A stretch of DNA of 64,000 nt from Begonia masoniana (Eukaryota; Streptophyta; Magnoliopsida; Cucurbitales; Begoniaceae). The translations under genes were made by a program, and so were the position numbers. This document shows positions 20,884 to 32,659 of this stretch, in pieces (the stretch's first letter is position 1; the number at the start of each line of letters is the position of its first letter). The notes beneath the pieces are model-generated. The model made no database searches, was not told the origin of the DNA, and saw only the letters and a list, made by a program, of their open reading frames with translations. The stretch covers positions 18,613,760 to 18,677,759 of the forward strand of contig CM039509.1 in the NCBI GenBank assembly GCA_022432975.1. The letters are read 5' to 3'.

Positions 20884-23800
20884 TTAGAATTTTGTCCCCA
20901 AAATTACATACCTGAACAAATCTGGATATCCGTCCATCATGTCCTGTTGTCTCTCCCACGTTGCTTCCTCTACGTTTTGATTTCTCCACAGCACTTTAAC
21001 AAGAGGGATTGACTTATTGCGCAGGACCTTAACCAAAGACTCCAAAATTCGTATCGGCCTCTCTTCATACGTCAACGTTGGCCGTATCTCAAGATCAACC
21101 GGTTCTACCACGTGCGTAGGATCTCGTATACACTTTCTCAACATCGACACGTGGAAAACATTATGCACGCCCTCCATAGACAACGGCAATTGAAGCCTAT
21201 ACGCTGTTGCTCCAATCCTCTCTGTAATCTGAAACGGTCCTACAAACCGTGGATTTAATTTCCCTCTTCTTCCAAACCGTACTACGCCCTTGAATGGTGA
21301 AACTTTCAGAAACACTTCGTCACCAACTACAAACTCTAATTCTCGCCTTCTTCGATCAGCGTAGCTCTTTTGGCGACTCTGTGCGGTCTCCATTCTTTGT
21401 CTAAACAAAACAACTTTTTCAGATAACTGTTGTAAAATTTCAGGGCGATCAACTTAGCTTCGCCCACTTCATCCCAATACAGCGGCGACCTACACTTTCT
21501 GCCATAAAGTGCTTCGTACGGAGCCATTCCAATCGTGGACTGATAACTGTTATTATAAGTAAATTCAATCAATGGCAAATATCGGCTCCACGACGCCTGA
21601 AACTCTAACACGCATGCCCTCAGCATATTCTCGAGTATCTGAATCATTCTCTCAGATTGCCCGTCGGTCTGTGGGTGGAATGCCGTGCTAAAAGTCAATT
21701 TGGTACCCATAGCGCTTTGCAAACTTTTCCAAAACCTCGAGGTAAACCTGGGATCCCGATCCGAAACAATCGACATAGGGACCCCGTGCAATCTAATAAT
21801 CTCTTGGACATAGAGTTCGGCAAACTGATTCATCGTGTAAGTCATCTTTACAGGCAAGAAATGAGCCGCTTTCGTCAATCTATCAACTACGACCCATATA
21901 CTATCGTGCCCTTTTACTGTCCTCGGTAAACCAACTATGAAATCCATTGCAATCTGATCCCACTTCCACTCAGGAATCGGTTGTGGTTGCAACATCCCAC
22001 CTGGTCTTTGGTGTTCTGCTTTCACTTGTTGGCAGACAAGACAGGATTGTACATAATTGGCCACATCACGCTTCATATTCGGCCACCAATAGTGCACTTT
22101 CAGATCTCGGTACATCTTGGTGTTACCTGGATGCACTGAGGACAACGACGAATGTGCCTCCGACATAACTAACTTCCTCAACTCTTCATCTTTTGGAACG
22201 TACAAGCGGTCTCGAAATCTCAGAAGGCCATCCATTGAGTAACTGAAATCTGAAGGTACAACTGATAATTTTGCTACAATAGCCACCTTTTCCTCTGTAT
22301 CTAACTGTTGAGCCTCTTCTATCTTGTCCAACAGCGTGGGACGTATTGTCAAGTCAGCAAGCAGGGCTGAAAGTTCTGGAACTATCTCGAGTTCAAACCC
22401 CCGCAACTCTTTTCTCAATGAAGCTGACATACTGAAAGCAACTGACTCCTCTGTCCTAGGCATCCTACTCAAAGCATCTGCCACTGTATTTGCCTTTCCA
22501 GGATGATACTTGATTTCGAAATCGTAGTCTTTCACAAACTCTAACCATCTCCTCTGTCTCATATTCAAATCTTTCTGTGTAAACAGGTATTTTAAACTCT
22601 TGTGGTCTGAAAACACTTCACATCTCTATCCGTAGAGGTAGTGTCTCCATATCTTTAACGCAAATACCCCCGCTGCCAGTTCTAAATCATGCGTCGGGTA
22701 ATTTTCCTCATAACTTTTCAATTGCCTAGAAGCATAGGCAATGACTTTTCCTTCCTGCATCAATACGCATCCCAACCCAACTTTGGACGCGTCACAATAA
22801 ATACAGTACACCCCATTCTCCACTGTTAGGGTTAGTAAAGGCGCTGTGGTCAACTTTTGCTTCAGGGTCTGAAAGCTTTCTTCACATGCCTTAGTCCACT
22901 CGTACTTCACTTCTTTCTTCGTCAAGTTCGTCAAAGGTTTGGCTATTACTGAAAACCCTTGAATAAACTTCCGATAATACCCTGCCAGGCCTACAAAACT
23001 CCGTACATCACTTGCATTTTTTGGTGGAGGCCACTCCCTTACCACTTGAATCTTGGCCGGATCCACAGAAACGCCTTCTTTCGAGATCACGTGGCCTAAG
23101 AAATTCACCTGATTCAACCAGAATTCGCACTTAGAAAGCTTAGCATACAATTGGTGTCGTTTCAAAGTAGTCATAACAGCCTTCAAGTGCTCTGCATGTT
23201 CTTCGTCGTTTCGGGAATATACCAAGATGTCATCTATGAATACTATTACGAACTTATCCAAGAATTCCCGGAACACTCTATTCATGAGGTCCATAAACGC
23301 TGCGGGGGCATTGGTCAAACCGAAGGACATCACCATAAACTCATAGTGCCCGTAGCGCGTTCTGAAAGCAGTCTTTGGTACATCCTCGGCTCTAATCTTC
23401 AACTGATAGTACCCAGAGCGTAAATCGATCTTAGAAAATACCGTGGCTCCTTGTAACTGGACAAACAGATCATCTATCCTCGGTAACGGGTATTTATTCT
23501 TTATAGTCAGCTTATTCAACTCGCGGTAATCCACGCACATCCTTAAAGAGCCATCTTTCTTCTTTATAAACAATACCGGAGCGCCCCAAGGAGAAACGCT
23601 CAGCCGGACAAAGCCCTTGTCTGTTAGCTCCTTCAGCTGGACTTGCAACTCCCTCAGTTCAACTGTCGCCATTCTAAAGGATTCTTGGACACTGGCGCCG
23701 AACTAGGAATAATCTCAATTGTAAACTCCATCTCCCGATCCGGAGGCAAGCCAGGTAACTCGTCTAGGAATACTTCCGTAAAGTCTTTAACCACCGGAAT

Positions 23801-24091
23801 GTCACATATCTTCAACTCTTCCCGCATACTTTATTCCTCAACGCTTGCTATAAACCCAAAACATCCATGCTTCATCGAGTATAGGGCACTTACAGGCAAA
23901 CTGGGTAACTCATCTAGGAATACTTCAGTAGAATTCTCCTCTACTGAAATGTTGTTTAACCTTAGCTTATCTCGTTTTCTCACATCCACAATGCTTGCTA
24001 CAAAATTGAAACATTGGGGCTTTACGGAGTACCGGGCACTCATTGACAGTACAAGAGGCATCTCACTTGATCGGAGGGTTGCTGGGAAGAC
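20884..24091 (-). pseudogene. B pol: RT, RNase H, integrase, chromodomain
   Basis: Continues from the gag-protease frame. Breaks: TAA at 23831-23833, a 1-base loss near 23672 just before RT (RT frame starts ATG 23672), TAG at 22626-22628 (Gln in A), and a 1-base loss near 21444-21448. RT has [10 protein letters not shown] and FIDDILVYS. RNase H has CDASKVG, DLELAA and an intact SDHKSL. The integrase has VHPGNTK..CLVCQQ, MDFIVG, SDRDPRF and an [10 protein letters not shown] block with the catalytic Glu. The frame after the last shift (21408-20884) holds the GPF module and chromodomain (VKVLWRNQNVEEATWE). A divergent tandem duplication sits in the protease-RT linker. Confidence 0.9.
23751..24040 (-). 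repeat. Tandem duplication in B protease-RT linker
   Basis: Two diverged units, about 23751-23888 and 23903-24040, roughly 152 bases apart. Both read, in sense, a (Y)S(M/V)K..CF.F(I/V)AS(V/I) segment followed by a TEVFLDELP segment. A and C have a single copy. Confidence 0.7.
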
Positions 24092-25444
24092 TTAATTCTC
24101 CCCGCGCGGGGGTCTAAATCCTACCACCCCCGACCTGCAATTGATTGTGGCATAGTGCCTGAACAACCAATCCATGCCCAAGATTACATCGTACCCCTTC
24201 ATACATATAACTATCAGGTTCGCATATAACTGCCTACCACCAACAGATAAAATCTCACCTTGTACCGCCCGATCTGAGTGCAAATACTCACCGGAAGGCA
24301 ACATAACACTATAATTATGGTCAGCTTGGACAACATCTAAATTCCACTTAGCTGCATACTTCTGTGCTATGAAGGAATGGGTTGCCCCAGTGTCAATTAG
24401 AACATGGGCCATGTTTCCACAAACCAAAATAGTACCTGTAACAACTGAAGGCTGAGCAGCTTCCTCGTCTTCCATCAGAGCAAAGATCCGGGAAGGACCG
24501 CCCGGTGGCTGCTTACTCGGTCCTAGGCAATCAGCGGCCTTGTGGCCCACCTTATCACATCGAAAACATCGTCCACTATGAAGTTTGCACTCTCCATGAT
24601 GGTTCTTTAGGCATGTAGGGCATAAGGGAGCTTGTGATGCCCCTTGCGGACGTTTACCCTTATCCTGGAATCTAGGCGTCTCATTTGCCCGTTTGACACC
24701 ACGTTGTGATTGTGGCTGCCAACCCTGGTTTTGTTGTTGCGGACGCCCATCCCTTACAAACCTCCTCGACGCTTCTCTCTGTCGCTGAAGCTTGATCTCG
24801 ATGTCGTCGAGACCGAGGGCTCTTTCCACTATCTTATGATAAGGCACATCCTCATCATCCACCGTCATCACCCCCTTCTGAATCTCTAGTTTCAAACCTT
24901 GTACGAATTGGTGAATTTTGTCCTTCTCCTCATAGATCATATACCCTGCATATCGAGATAACGAATCAAACCTTCGTACGTACTCAGCCACCGTCCCTGT
25001 TTGGCGTAGTTGCGTGAACTCCACTTTCTTACTAGCTCGAAGAGTGCGACTGAAATATTTATTGTAGAATATCGTTTTGAATCTCTCCCATCTCATAACT
25101 CCCACATCAGTAGTAGCTCTTACCGTATCCCACCAAAATATAGCATCCTTCTCTAAATTAAACGTTGCACATGTCACTTTGTCAGCTTCCTCCACTTTTG
25201 CATAGGCGAACATACTCTCAATCTTACGAATCCATTGCTCAGCGCTCGTAGGATCCGAAGACTGACCATCAAAGGTAGGAGGCCTAAGCCGCCTAAATCT
25301 CTCTCCACTTTGATCCTGTGAGATATTTCCTTGCCCATTTCCTTCTCGGTTTAATAAAATCCCAATCTGTTCCGACTGTTGTTGTAATATATTCATGAAC
25401 TGGTTCATGGGATTTTCTGGAGGCGGTCTAGGTGCTCTCGGCAT
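24092..25444 (-). CDS. B gag-protease
   Basis: An open frame of 463 codons begins at 25483; the likelier start is the internal ATG at 25444 (MPRAPRPPPENPMNQ), as in related gags. The capsid part has AEQWIRKIESMF, IFWWDT, FYNKYFSRTLR and FTQLRQTGTVAEYV. The nucleocapsid has CPTCLKNHHGEC and CFRCDKVGHKAADC. The protease follows in frame with [12 protein letters not shown] (DTGA active site) and ILGMDWL, and the frame stops at TAA 24092-24094 soon after FRPP. In A and C the frame continues to RT, so this stop is a truncation. Confidence 0.87.
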   Translation of the reverse strand: MPRAPRPPPENPMNQFMNILQQQSEQIGILLNREGNGQGNISQDQSGERFRRLRPPTFDGQSSDPTSAEQWIRKIESMFAYAKVEEADKVTCATFNLEKDAIFWWDTVRATTDVGVMRWERFKTIFYNKYFSRTLRASKKVEFTQLRQTGTVAEYVRRFDSLSRYAGYMIYEEKDKIHQFVQGLKLEIQKGVMTVDDEDVPYHKIVERALGLDDIEIKLQRQREASRRFVRDGRPQQQNQGWQPQSQRGVKRANETPRFQDKGKRPQGASQAPLCPTCLKNHHGECKLHSGRCFRCDKVGHKAADCLGPSKQPPGGPSRIFALMEDEEAAQPSVVTGTILVCGNMAHVLIDTGATHSFIAQKYAAKWNLDVVQADHNYSVMLPSGEYLHSDRAVQGEILSVGGRQLYANLIVICMKGYDVILGMDWLFRHYATINCRSGVVGFRPPRGEN

Positions 25445-25591
25445 TTTCTCGTTCCTAAACATATTAGACAACACAAGACACATAAATAACTAGGAATCAT
25501 ACTTAAACTTAAATACTTACAGTCGATGGAGAGTTCCCGTACGGCGGTGTGTTTGGCAGGCATATCACAAAATCGCTTTTAAAACTCCTTT

Positions 25592-25603
25592 TCTCTGATA
25601 CCA
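25592..25603 (-). other. B primer-binding site (initiator tRNA-Met)
   Basis: Sense TGGTATCAGAGA, eleven of twelve bases of the standard initiator tRNA-Met site, four bases from the 5' LTR. Confidence 0.88.
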
Positions 25604-25607
25604 TAAA

Positions 25608-27867
25608 TGTCACGACCCTTACCCGTAATAACGTTTTTTTTTTTTTTTTTTTTTAACTTTTACTTTAACTGTACTTAAGGTGGAAATCTCAATCAAAATC
25701 GAAATCGGAATTAAAATCGAAGTCCATTTAGTAAATCTTTTAAAACATTTACTAAAACAAATAAACTTAAACTTAAAAACAATTAAATTATTAAATAAAT
25801 AAAATCTTTTTTTTTAAATAAAACAACATAGCGATCAGTCGCCCAAAATAAGGGGCGACTGATCGCCCCATAGTCGCCTGTTGCAAGTCGCCAGTGGCGA
25901 CTGATCGCCACAGTTGTGGGGATCAATCGCCACGCTCTCTGGATTTCTCCAGAGAGCGTCGCCTTTAAATCGCCCAAGAGGCGATTGCTCGCCACCAAGG
26001 AGCGAGCAATCGGCATGCTCTCTGGAATTCCTCCAGAGAGCACAGCTCCTTTATTTCTTCTACGCCCTGCACTCCCCATTCTAACACAAAACACTCAACA
26101 ACAAAACATAACCCTCATCAACCTCTTCTCCTTTCCCACTACTTCTTCACCCAATTCTTTACTTACCTCCATAAAATATCCTCCAAACATAACATTTTAC
26201 TCGAATACTCAAACCCACAATTCACGTTAAATACAATCAAATTTTATAAAAACGAACCGCGTGGTTCCGTTTAAAAGTGTAACATTTTCCTTCCTGTTAG
26301 AAAAACATCAAAACACTACAAAATACAACATATTATCTGTTCAGTCATCAAACATCCTAAAACGTATCTAAATGTACTAAAAATCCATCAAATTCACCAT
26401 TATCCCAACAATACACAAAAACTCTCAAAAATCATCTAACCATGAGTCATCCAGCCTGGACAAAACACGCTCCGCTGCCACGAGCTCCGCCCATCGACCA
26501 TCTACGCTTGGTCATCATAAGGTGGTTCCTCACCTTCGTTCTCGTCACCTACATCATACGATAAATACATTAAGCCTAATGCTTAGTAAGGAGTGTGCTA
26601 TACATAACATCATATATATGCATGACATTTGTAAAACAATTTCGTTTCGTTTCGTAAAACCATTTTCTTGCCCCGTGAGAAACATACAATTAGTCCCGTG
26701 AGAAACATACAATTAGTCCCGTGAGAAACATACATCATTCACATGATCGTTCTTCAATTCCACATTTCATAAAATATGCTCATAAATGGTTCGTATGCAC
26801 TTTAATAAAACATGATGCATGAGGAATAACATACATCGGGAAAACCTATCGAACGACCACTAACAATTCGCTAAGGCACTACTTAAACTACCCATTTTAC
26901 TACCAACCCCTATAACTACTTAATCTCATCACAATCAACATTATCAACATCGTTACAATGTAGGGCCTTAAGGGCCGGAAACCTAACACTCACTTACCTA
27001 GCGTCCTAGATATGCCGAGCACCGTCCTTTGAGTTTGGGTTACCTAGGGCATTCAACAACACATCGTTAATATCGACTCTCAAACATTGAATCTAAACAA
27101 ATCGACGTCTCGAGCTAGGACAAATCCTTCTAAAAACTCTAATTCATTTCATTCGGGCATTACATCGAGCACTTGGTGCTCACTAACTTCAAAACCCCAT
27201 TAATGGTGTCCAACCACATTTTCCAACAACCTAATCTTCACATTAAACATCAACAAACACCATTAATCTCCTCCAACAACCTCAATAATCACTAATACAC
27301 CATCGATGAGTAATAAATAAACAACCCTAACGATTTCTAACAAAACCCCTAAATTTCTTCACAAACCCTAAATCAAAATAACTCCAAAAACGACTACCAA
27401 CTTGACTAAAGCATAGGGCTTACTTGGAGGGTTGATTTGATGAAGAAACTTGAAGGAAAACCGCCAAGAACGGAAGAGTTGGTCGATCGATGGAGATGGC
27501 GATGGAGAAAAGAGGAAAATCGCCAAAGGGAGAAGGAAAGGGAAGGCTCGCGTGAGGGAGAGGAAAAGTGAGGAAAGAGAGAGAGGATTTCATGTTTTTA
27601 TTAAAATTTTGACTTCCAAAATTACCTAAATGCCCTTAGTTTATTTCCTTAGCTCAAATCGTTATTTCTTCTATCGATTTAACTTCTCCAAAATTCTCTT
27701 ATTCCTCCAAATATTCCTATTCATTCCCAGGGTTCCAACGAAACCTTCCGTTCACCATTTGGACTTAATTTATTATTTTTACGAATCATAACCCTATAAT
27801 TGATTAAAATATTAAAATTTGAAACTTAAAGCTTGAAATTCCTAAAACGAATTTCTCGGGTGTTACA
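25608..27867 (-). repeat. B 5' LTR
   Basis: 2260 bp. Near-identical to 18602-20868 apart from the palindromic island (25830-25932), where each copy has blocks the other lacks. Confidence 0.92.
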
Positions 27868-29376
27868 AACAATGCATGATATGCTGGACAAAAAAATAAA
27901 CCCCTACTTTGAACCGATGTACCATCTCAAATGGGTGTAATCCAAATCCAACACTTAAATAATCCAATTAATACAACTTGTGAATCTCAATACCTGACAT
28001 TGTACTATCATAAGAAGTCTTATCCAATTTCCAAAATAAATGTTGGAATCCATAATGGGGATAGGAACCAACTCCAGATATTATGAAAACAATCACATGA
28101 AAATTCAGTTAAAACTTGACCTCAAAATATGCCACAATCATCCTCCAAAAAGTGTTCAGTTGACCGAATTGGTCGACCATAAAAGCCCTCAATCAACTGA
28201 ATGGTAATTCGACTTCTGGTCTTCCGAGAATACACCACTGTTGACCTCTGCATCACAAAGCTGTCACGAGCTTTATGAGAACTTTGATTTCTTGACTTAA
28301 ATGAAACCAATCCATCCCAAATGTCCATTTTGTGAAAATCAATATTTTTATAATTAACTAAAATCCACTAGTCAGATTTTACCATGACTAAGATTTAGAA
28401 TAAATTTTCCTTATGGAGTTTAGAGTAATGTTCGGGTTTGTGAAGGAGAGAACTTGGAGGATTTTTGGTTTAATTTTAAATATGGTTGTATTAAGTAAAT
28501 TAATAAAGTTGAAGGGTTGAAGTGTAAATAGGGGGATAAATTTTGTAAGAGTTTGGAAACCCTCCTTTGGGCATAGGAGGGAGGGAGAGATTCTCCATTT
28601 GTGCACACCGACATGGTTGAAGGCCGAAAATTTTTTCTTTGGGAACTTTGGTATTGGATAAGTTTTTCCTTTCAGTTTTAAGCTTTTAAAGTTAGAGTTT
28701 TAATGGATTCGGATTCGAGCTTGGAAACTCGAATCCATGAGTTATTTTTGGTCTATCTGAGTAGGTTTAGGTTTTATATAAGTTTTTTTTTTTTATTTGA
28801 AATGAGAAACAGCGAGGGAGGATGTTTTTTACGACTTCCTGTCACTGGAAATTGCCTAAGTGTCGACTACTGTGGAAGCTAATTGACACTTCAAACTCTA
28901 CTGGAAACAGAAACGTATCAAGTGTCGACCGCTTGAAGGAAGTGTTAACCACGTACTTTTTTATTTTCAAAAGGTGTCGACCCTTCAGAAGGAAGTGTTA
29001 ACTGCTAGTGCATTTGGGTTGAAACCTGAAAGGTATGAAGTGTCGACCGCTTGGAGTAGGTGTCAACTGCGGGTTAACCGAGAGGTGGGAAGTGTCGACC
29101 TATGGCTTAAGTGTCAACCGCACAATGTTAATTTTTGGAAAATTTTGTTACCTCTGCGCTACGCACTTCAGTGAAGTCCGCGACCGTTTATAGTGTTACT
29201 GATTAAGTCTCCTGTTCTAGTTTAAGATCCATATAGTCTCTTCCCTTAGTGTTAAGAAGGATAATCATAATGTTTGTTTTGTTTTAAGCTCAGACTACTG
29301 TGAGGATTTTGAGCCAGTTGCTGAGGTCGCGCCTCCTGTTGGAAGGAGCGCTTGGCGTAAAGATATAGTTTTATAT
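27868..29376. other. Unclassified repeat-like sequence flanking H
   Basis: No credible gene. It holds a small GTCGACC-rich patch (28140-28180), the paired GTGTCGACC/GTGTTAAC repeats at 28860-29120, and near 29289-29370, after a T-rich stretch ending TTTTAAG, a segment that reads as an acidic peptide (CEDFEPVAEVAPP) like the exon 3 of the Tekay LTRs. It may be a diverged LTR of one more family into which H inserted. Confidence 0.4.
28860..29120. repeat. Paired GTGTCGACC / GTGTTAAC repeats
   Basis: GTGTCGAC occurs at 28860, 28923, 28974, 29040 and 29092. The last four are each followed within about 20 bases by GTGTTAAC or GTGTCAAC. The spacing is 51 to 66 bases. This is a short irregular tandem array. 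Confidence 0.75.
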
Positions 29377-30028
29377 TGTTGCGAAAAATGGTCTATAAAA
29401 TTGGATTACGTAGCGAATAAATTCTTTTTTTCCCTATTTTTGTGATTAAAATAGATTATTATACTAATCGATAATATGCCACAAAATAAATAAAAAAATA
29501 ATGAGACATCAAATTTAACATGGTTCGACAATGTGCCTACGTCCACAAGACCAATATTTGATATGATCTTTCACTATCAAATAATAGGTACACAATAATA
29601 TTTTCTAGAATAAACTAGAAGAAATAACAGCAAGAACTATTAATCTCGAGAATCAATATTCTCGGCAAATAAGAGAAGATTAGAACGATCTCACCAACCA
29701 ACTGGCGACAGAACTTGAGTGACTTTTTCTCTTCAATAATCGAAACCAGTAGAATTATAGATCTCGTCGACACGAAGAACACTTTGAAATATTGGCTGAA
29801 ACGGAGATGAATTGACCGTTCGATTTTTCACAAAAAGATCAAAAACCCGAAGAGCAATCTTTTTTTCTTATCTCTCTCTAGCCAAATCTCACTCTTCAAA
29901 TTATCTCTCTATCTAATTTTCTCTCTCTTGAATTCCCTTTTAAAAACCACTTATCTCTATCTCTTCTTTATTTTATTATTTTTTTTTCATTATGTGAGCC
30001 CTCCTTATAATAGAGGAGGAATCTAACA
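29377..30028 (-). repeat. H 3' LTR
   Basis: 652 bp, TGTTGCG...ATCTAACA. On the plus strand it is followed by a CTCTCCCTCC block, the complement of a polypurine tract GGAGGGAGAG (30030-30042). Confidence 0.82.
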
Positions 30029-30059
30029 AATCTCTCCCTCCGCCTCATGCGAAGGGCTC

Positions 30060-31240
30060 CATCATTCCCGCTTTTCTCTTGCAACTCTCAAGCTTATTCT
30101 TAAGTAATGATTTCATCATCATATATATTCATTCTCATCTATGTGAATCTTCTCAACAAACAACTCTTGTGCTTGTACTTTATCTCGCATCCAATGGTAT
30201 CGAACATCAATATGTTTGGATCTTTCATGGAATATTAGATTTTGCAAAGGTAAATAGCACTCTGATTGTCACAACAGAGAACATATTTTTCTTGTAAAAG
30301 TCTCAACTCTTATAGGAACCTCTTCATCCACAAAACTTCCTTGCAAGCTTTAGTAATAGCTAAATATTCTGCTTCTGTAGTCGATAGAGCAACATATGTT
30401 TGCAATCTGGACTGCCAACATACAACTCCCCCTGCAAAAATAATTATATACCCAAAAGTCGATTTTCTTGAATTAACGTCGTTTGCCAAATCAGAATCCC
30501 TATAACCATACATCACAAGCTCCTTATTACCATATCATAAATTTTTTTTGGTTGTACCTCTGAAATATCTCAAAATCCATTTAACTGATGCCCAATGTTC
30601 TTTCCCTGGATCAAAGAGAAATCGATTAACTACTCCGACGACATGAGCAATATCTGGTCAAGTGCACATTATAGCATACATAAAACTACTCACTATTGAG
30701 CATAATATACTTTACTCGTAGCTTCTTTCTCTTTATCACTTGTAGGACTATGTTTCAAGCCCAACTTAAAATGATTTGTGAGTGGAGAAGAAATTATTTT
30801 TGCATTGCTCATATTGAATCTCTCAACTACTTTTTCCATGTACTTTTCCTGAGATAACCACAATCTTATATTCTGTCTGTCGCGAGTAATTTTCATACCC
30901 AGAATTTGTTTTGTAGGTCCCAAGTCTTTCATCGTAAAAGACTTACTGAGCTCTCTCTTCAACATGTCAATCTTCTTGACGTCTTGACTCACAATTAACA
31001 TTTCATCTACATACAATAATAGAATGATGAAATCATCACTAGCGTCTCTTTTCGTAAATACACAGTGGTCATCATTAGTTATATTGAATCCTTGACTTTT
31101 CATGAAAGAATGAAATTTTACCACTATCTCAGTTCTTGTTTCAAGCTGTATATGCTTTTCTTTAGTCTATAAACAAGATGCCTTTTATCTTTGACTTTAA
31201 ACCCCTTGGGTTGTTTCATGTATATTTCTTCTTCCAAATC
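30060..31240 (-). pseudogene. H reverse transcriptase C-part and RNase H
   Basis: It starts with DLEEEIYMKQPKGF at the Cassandra boundary, then the catalytic box as YVDEMLIV (normally YVDDMLIV; second Asp is Glu), MKDLGPTKQILGMKI, LSQEKYMEKVVERFNM (31124-30693), and an RNase H segment with KSTFGYIIIFAGGVVCWQS and STTEAEYLA (30516-30310). The end near 30060 is strongly scrambled. Several stops and shifts, including one at the SLKQ..W segment near 31130. Tork (Tnt1-like) relationship is judged from these motifs. Confidence 0.82.
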
Positions 31241-32447
31241 TGTAACGACCCATTTTCCCAACAAAATATTGTCCGCTCGTCGTAGCCTAATATCCTCCCC
31301 TCACGGCTTTGTTTGGCGAGGACTTCCCAGTTGGTCTCCCAACATGATACTACTCTCGCCGAAGCACTTTTAACTTCGGAGTTCTTATGGGATCCGTTGT
31401 CAATTGTGCTCCAAAATGCGTCTTACTATCTTGGGAGGGTCTCTTTACATATTTTTCATTTCCACATACTTCCCCAGGTGATGTGGAATTGTGACGACCC
31501 CATTTTTACGACCCGTCACCTTTCTATTTGCCCGTGTGGACGTACCGCCATCTAAGTTTTGTTTCGTACAGCCATCATACACATACATACACATCCGGGT
31601 CCTCACAATCACCCCTCTCGGGGGCCCAACGTCCTCATTGGCCACATTTTTGGTTGGGTACAGGCTCTGATACCATTTGTAACGACCCATTTTTACAGTA
31701 AGATATTTTTCGCTCTGGGGATTGGGCCGTAGCCCAATATTCTCCCCTCACGGCTTTATTTTTTGAGGACTTCCCAGTCGGTCACCCAACCTGGTACTAC
31801 TCTCGCCGAATCACTTTTAACTTTGGAGTTCTTATGGGATCCGTTGTCAATTGTGCTCCAAAACGAGTATTGCTATATTGGGAGGTCTCTTTACATATGT
31901 TTCATTTCCACATATTTCCCCAAGCGATGTGGGATGGTGACGACCCCCTTTTTACGACCCGTCACCTTTTGGTTCGCCTGTGTAGACGTACTGCCATCCG
32001 TGTTCCGGTTCGTGCAGCCATCGTACACATACTTACATATCTGGGTCATCACAATCACCCTCCCTTGGAGGCCCAACGTCCTCGTTGGCCACATTTTTGA
32101 TTGGATACAGGCTCTGATACCATTTGTAACGACCCCTTTTCCCAGCAAGATATTGTCTGCTCTGGGGATTGGGCCGTAGCCTAATATCCTCCCCTCACGG
32201 CTTTGTTTGGCGAGGACTTCCCATTCGGTCACCCAACCTGATACTACTCTCGCCGAAGCACTTTTAACTTCGAAGTTCTTATGAGATCCGTTGTCAATTG
32301 TCCTCTAAAACACGTCTTACTATCTCGGAAGGGTCTCTTAACATATGTTTCATTTCTACATACTTCCCCAAGCAATGTGGGATTGTGACGACCCCCTTTT
32401 TATGATCCGTCACCTTCCAGTTCGCCTGCGCGGATGTAATGCCATCC
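31241..32447 (-). mobile_element. Cassandra TRIM tandem cluster (three LTRs)
   Basis: Sense is minus. LTRs at 31241-31497, 31678-about 31945 and 32125-about 32392, each ending GGGTCGTTACA in sense. After the second and third (plus order: before 31678 and 32125) lie initiator-tRNA-Met primer sites, GGCTCTGATACCA at 31663-31675 and 32110-32122. Internal segments have no ORF. The third internal segment is cut at 32447 where the E LTR begins. LTR-internal-LTR-internal-LTR arrays sharing LTRs are typical of recombined Cassandra. Each LTR contains a 5S-rRNA-like block. Insertion is into the RT of H. Confidence 0.9.
31317..31400 (-). promoter_or_regulatory. 5S-rRNA-like pol III promoter block in Cassandra LTR
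   Basis: Sense GGATCCCATAAGAACTCC, then AAGTTAAAAGTGCTTCGGC, then GAGAGTAGTA and GGGAAGTCCTCG match the 3' two-thirds of plant 5S rRNA, including the A-box and C-box of the internal promoter with a few changes. Further copies lie at 31768-31850, 32213-32297, 56398-56480, 56866-56949 and 57398-57482. Confidence 0.85.
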
Positions 32448-32659
32448 GGTAGGAATTAAGATTGGTGGGAGGAAGCCAATGGATGAGAGCCAAGTGTCCA
32501 GGCTTGTTGAAGAAGCCAAGCCCCCCCTCTTTCTTTCTCTTCTCTACGTAAAACCCTCCTCATTTCTCTTCTCTGTTTCTCTCCACTCCTCTCTACATTC
32601 TCTCTCCCAGACGACGAACGACCATCGAAGCTCCTCTGATCTCCTTAGTTTCTTTCCAT

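Larger units (their letters stand above)
18602..27867 (-). mobile_element. Complete but decayed Tekay chromovirus B
   Basis: LTRs 18602-20868 and 25608-27867, TG...CA ends, perfect target duplication AACAA (18597-18601 and 27868-27872). Minus-strand coding order gag, protease, RT, RNase H, integrase, chromodomain. The LTRs are alike except for the palindromic island, yet gag-pol carries three stops and two frameshifts. Confidence 0.94.

Noticed and set aside
28860..29120. CRISPR-like spaced repeats
   Set aside because: Repeats are short, imperfect and irregularly spaced in a plant retrotransposon context.
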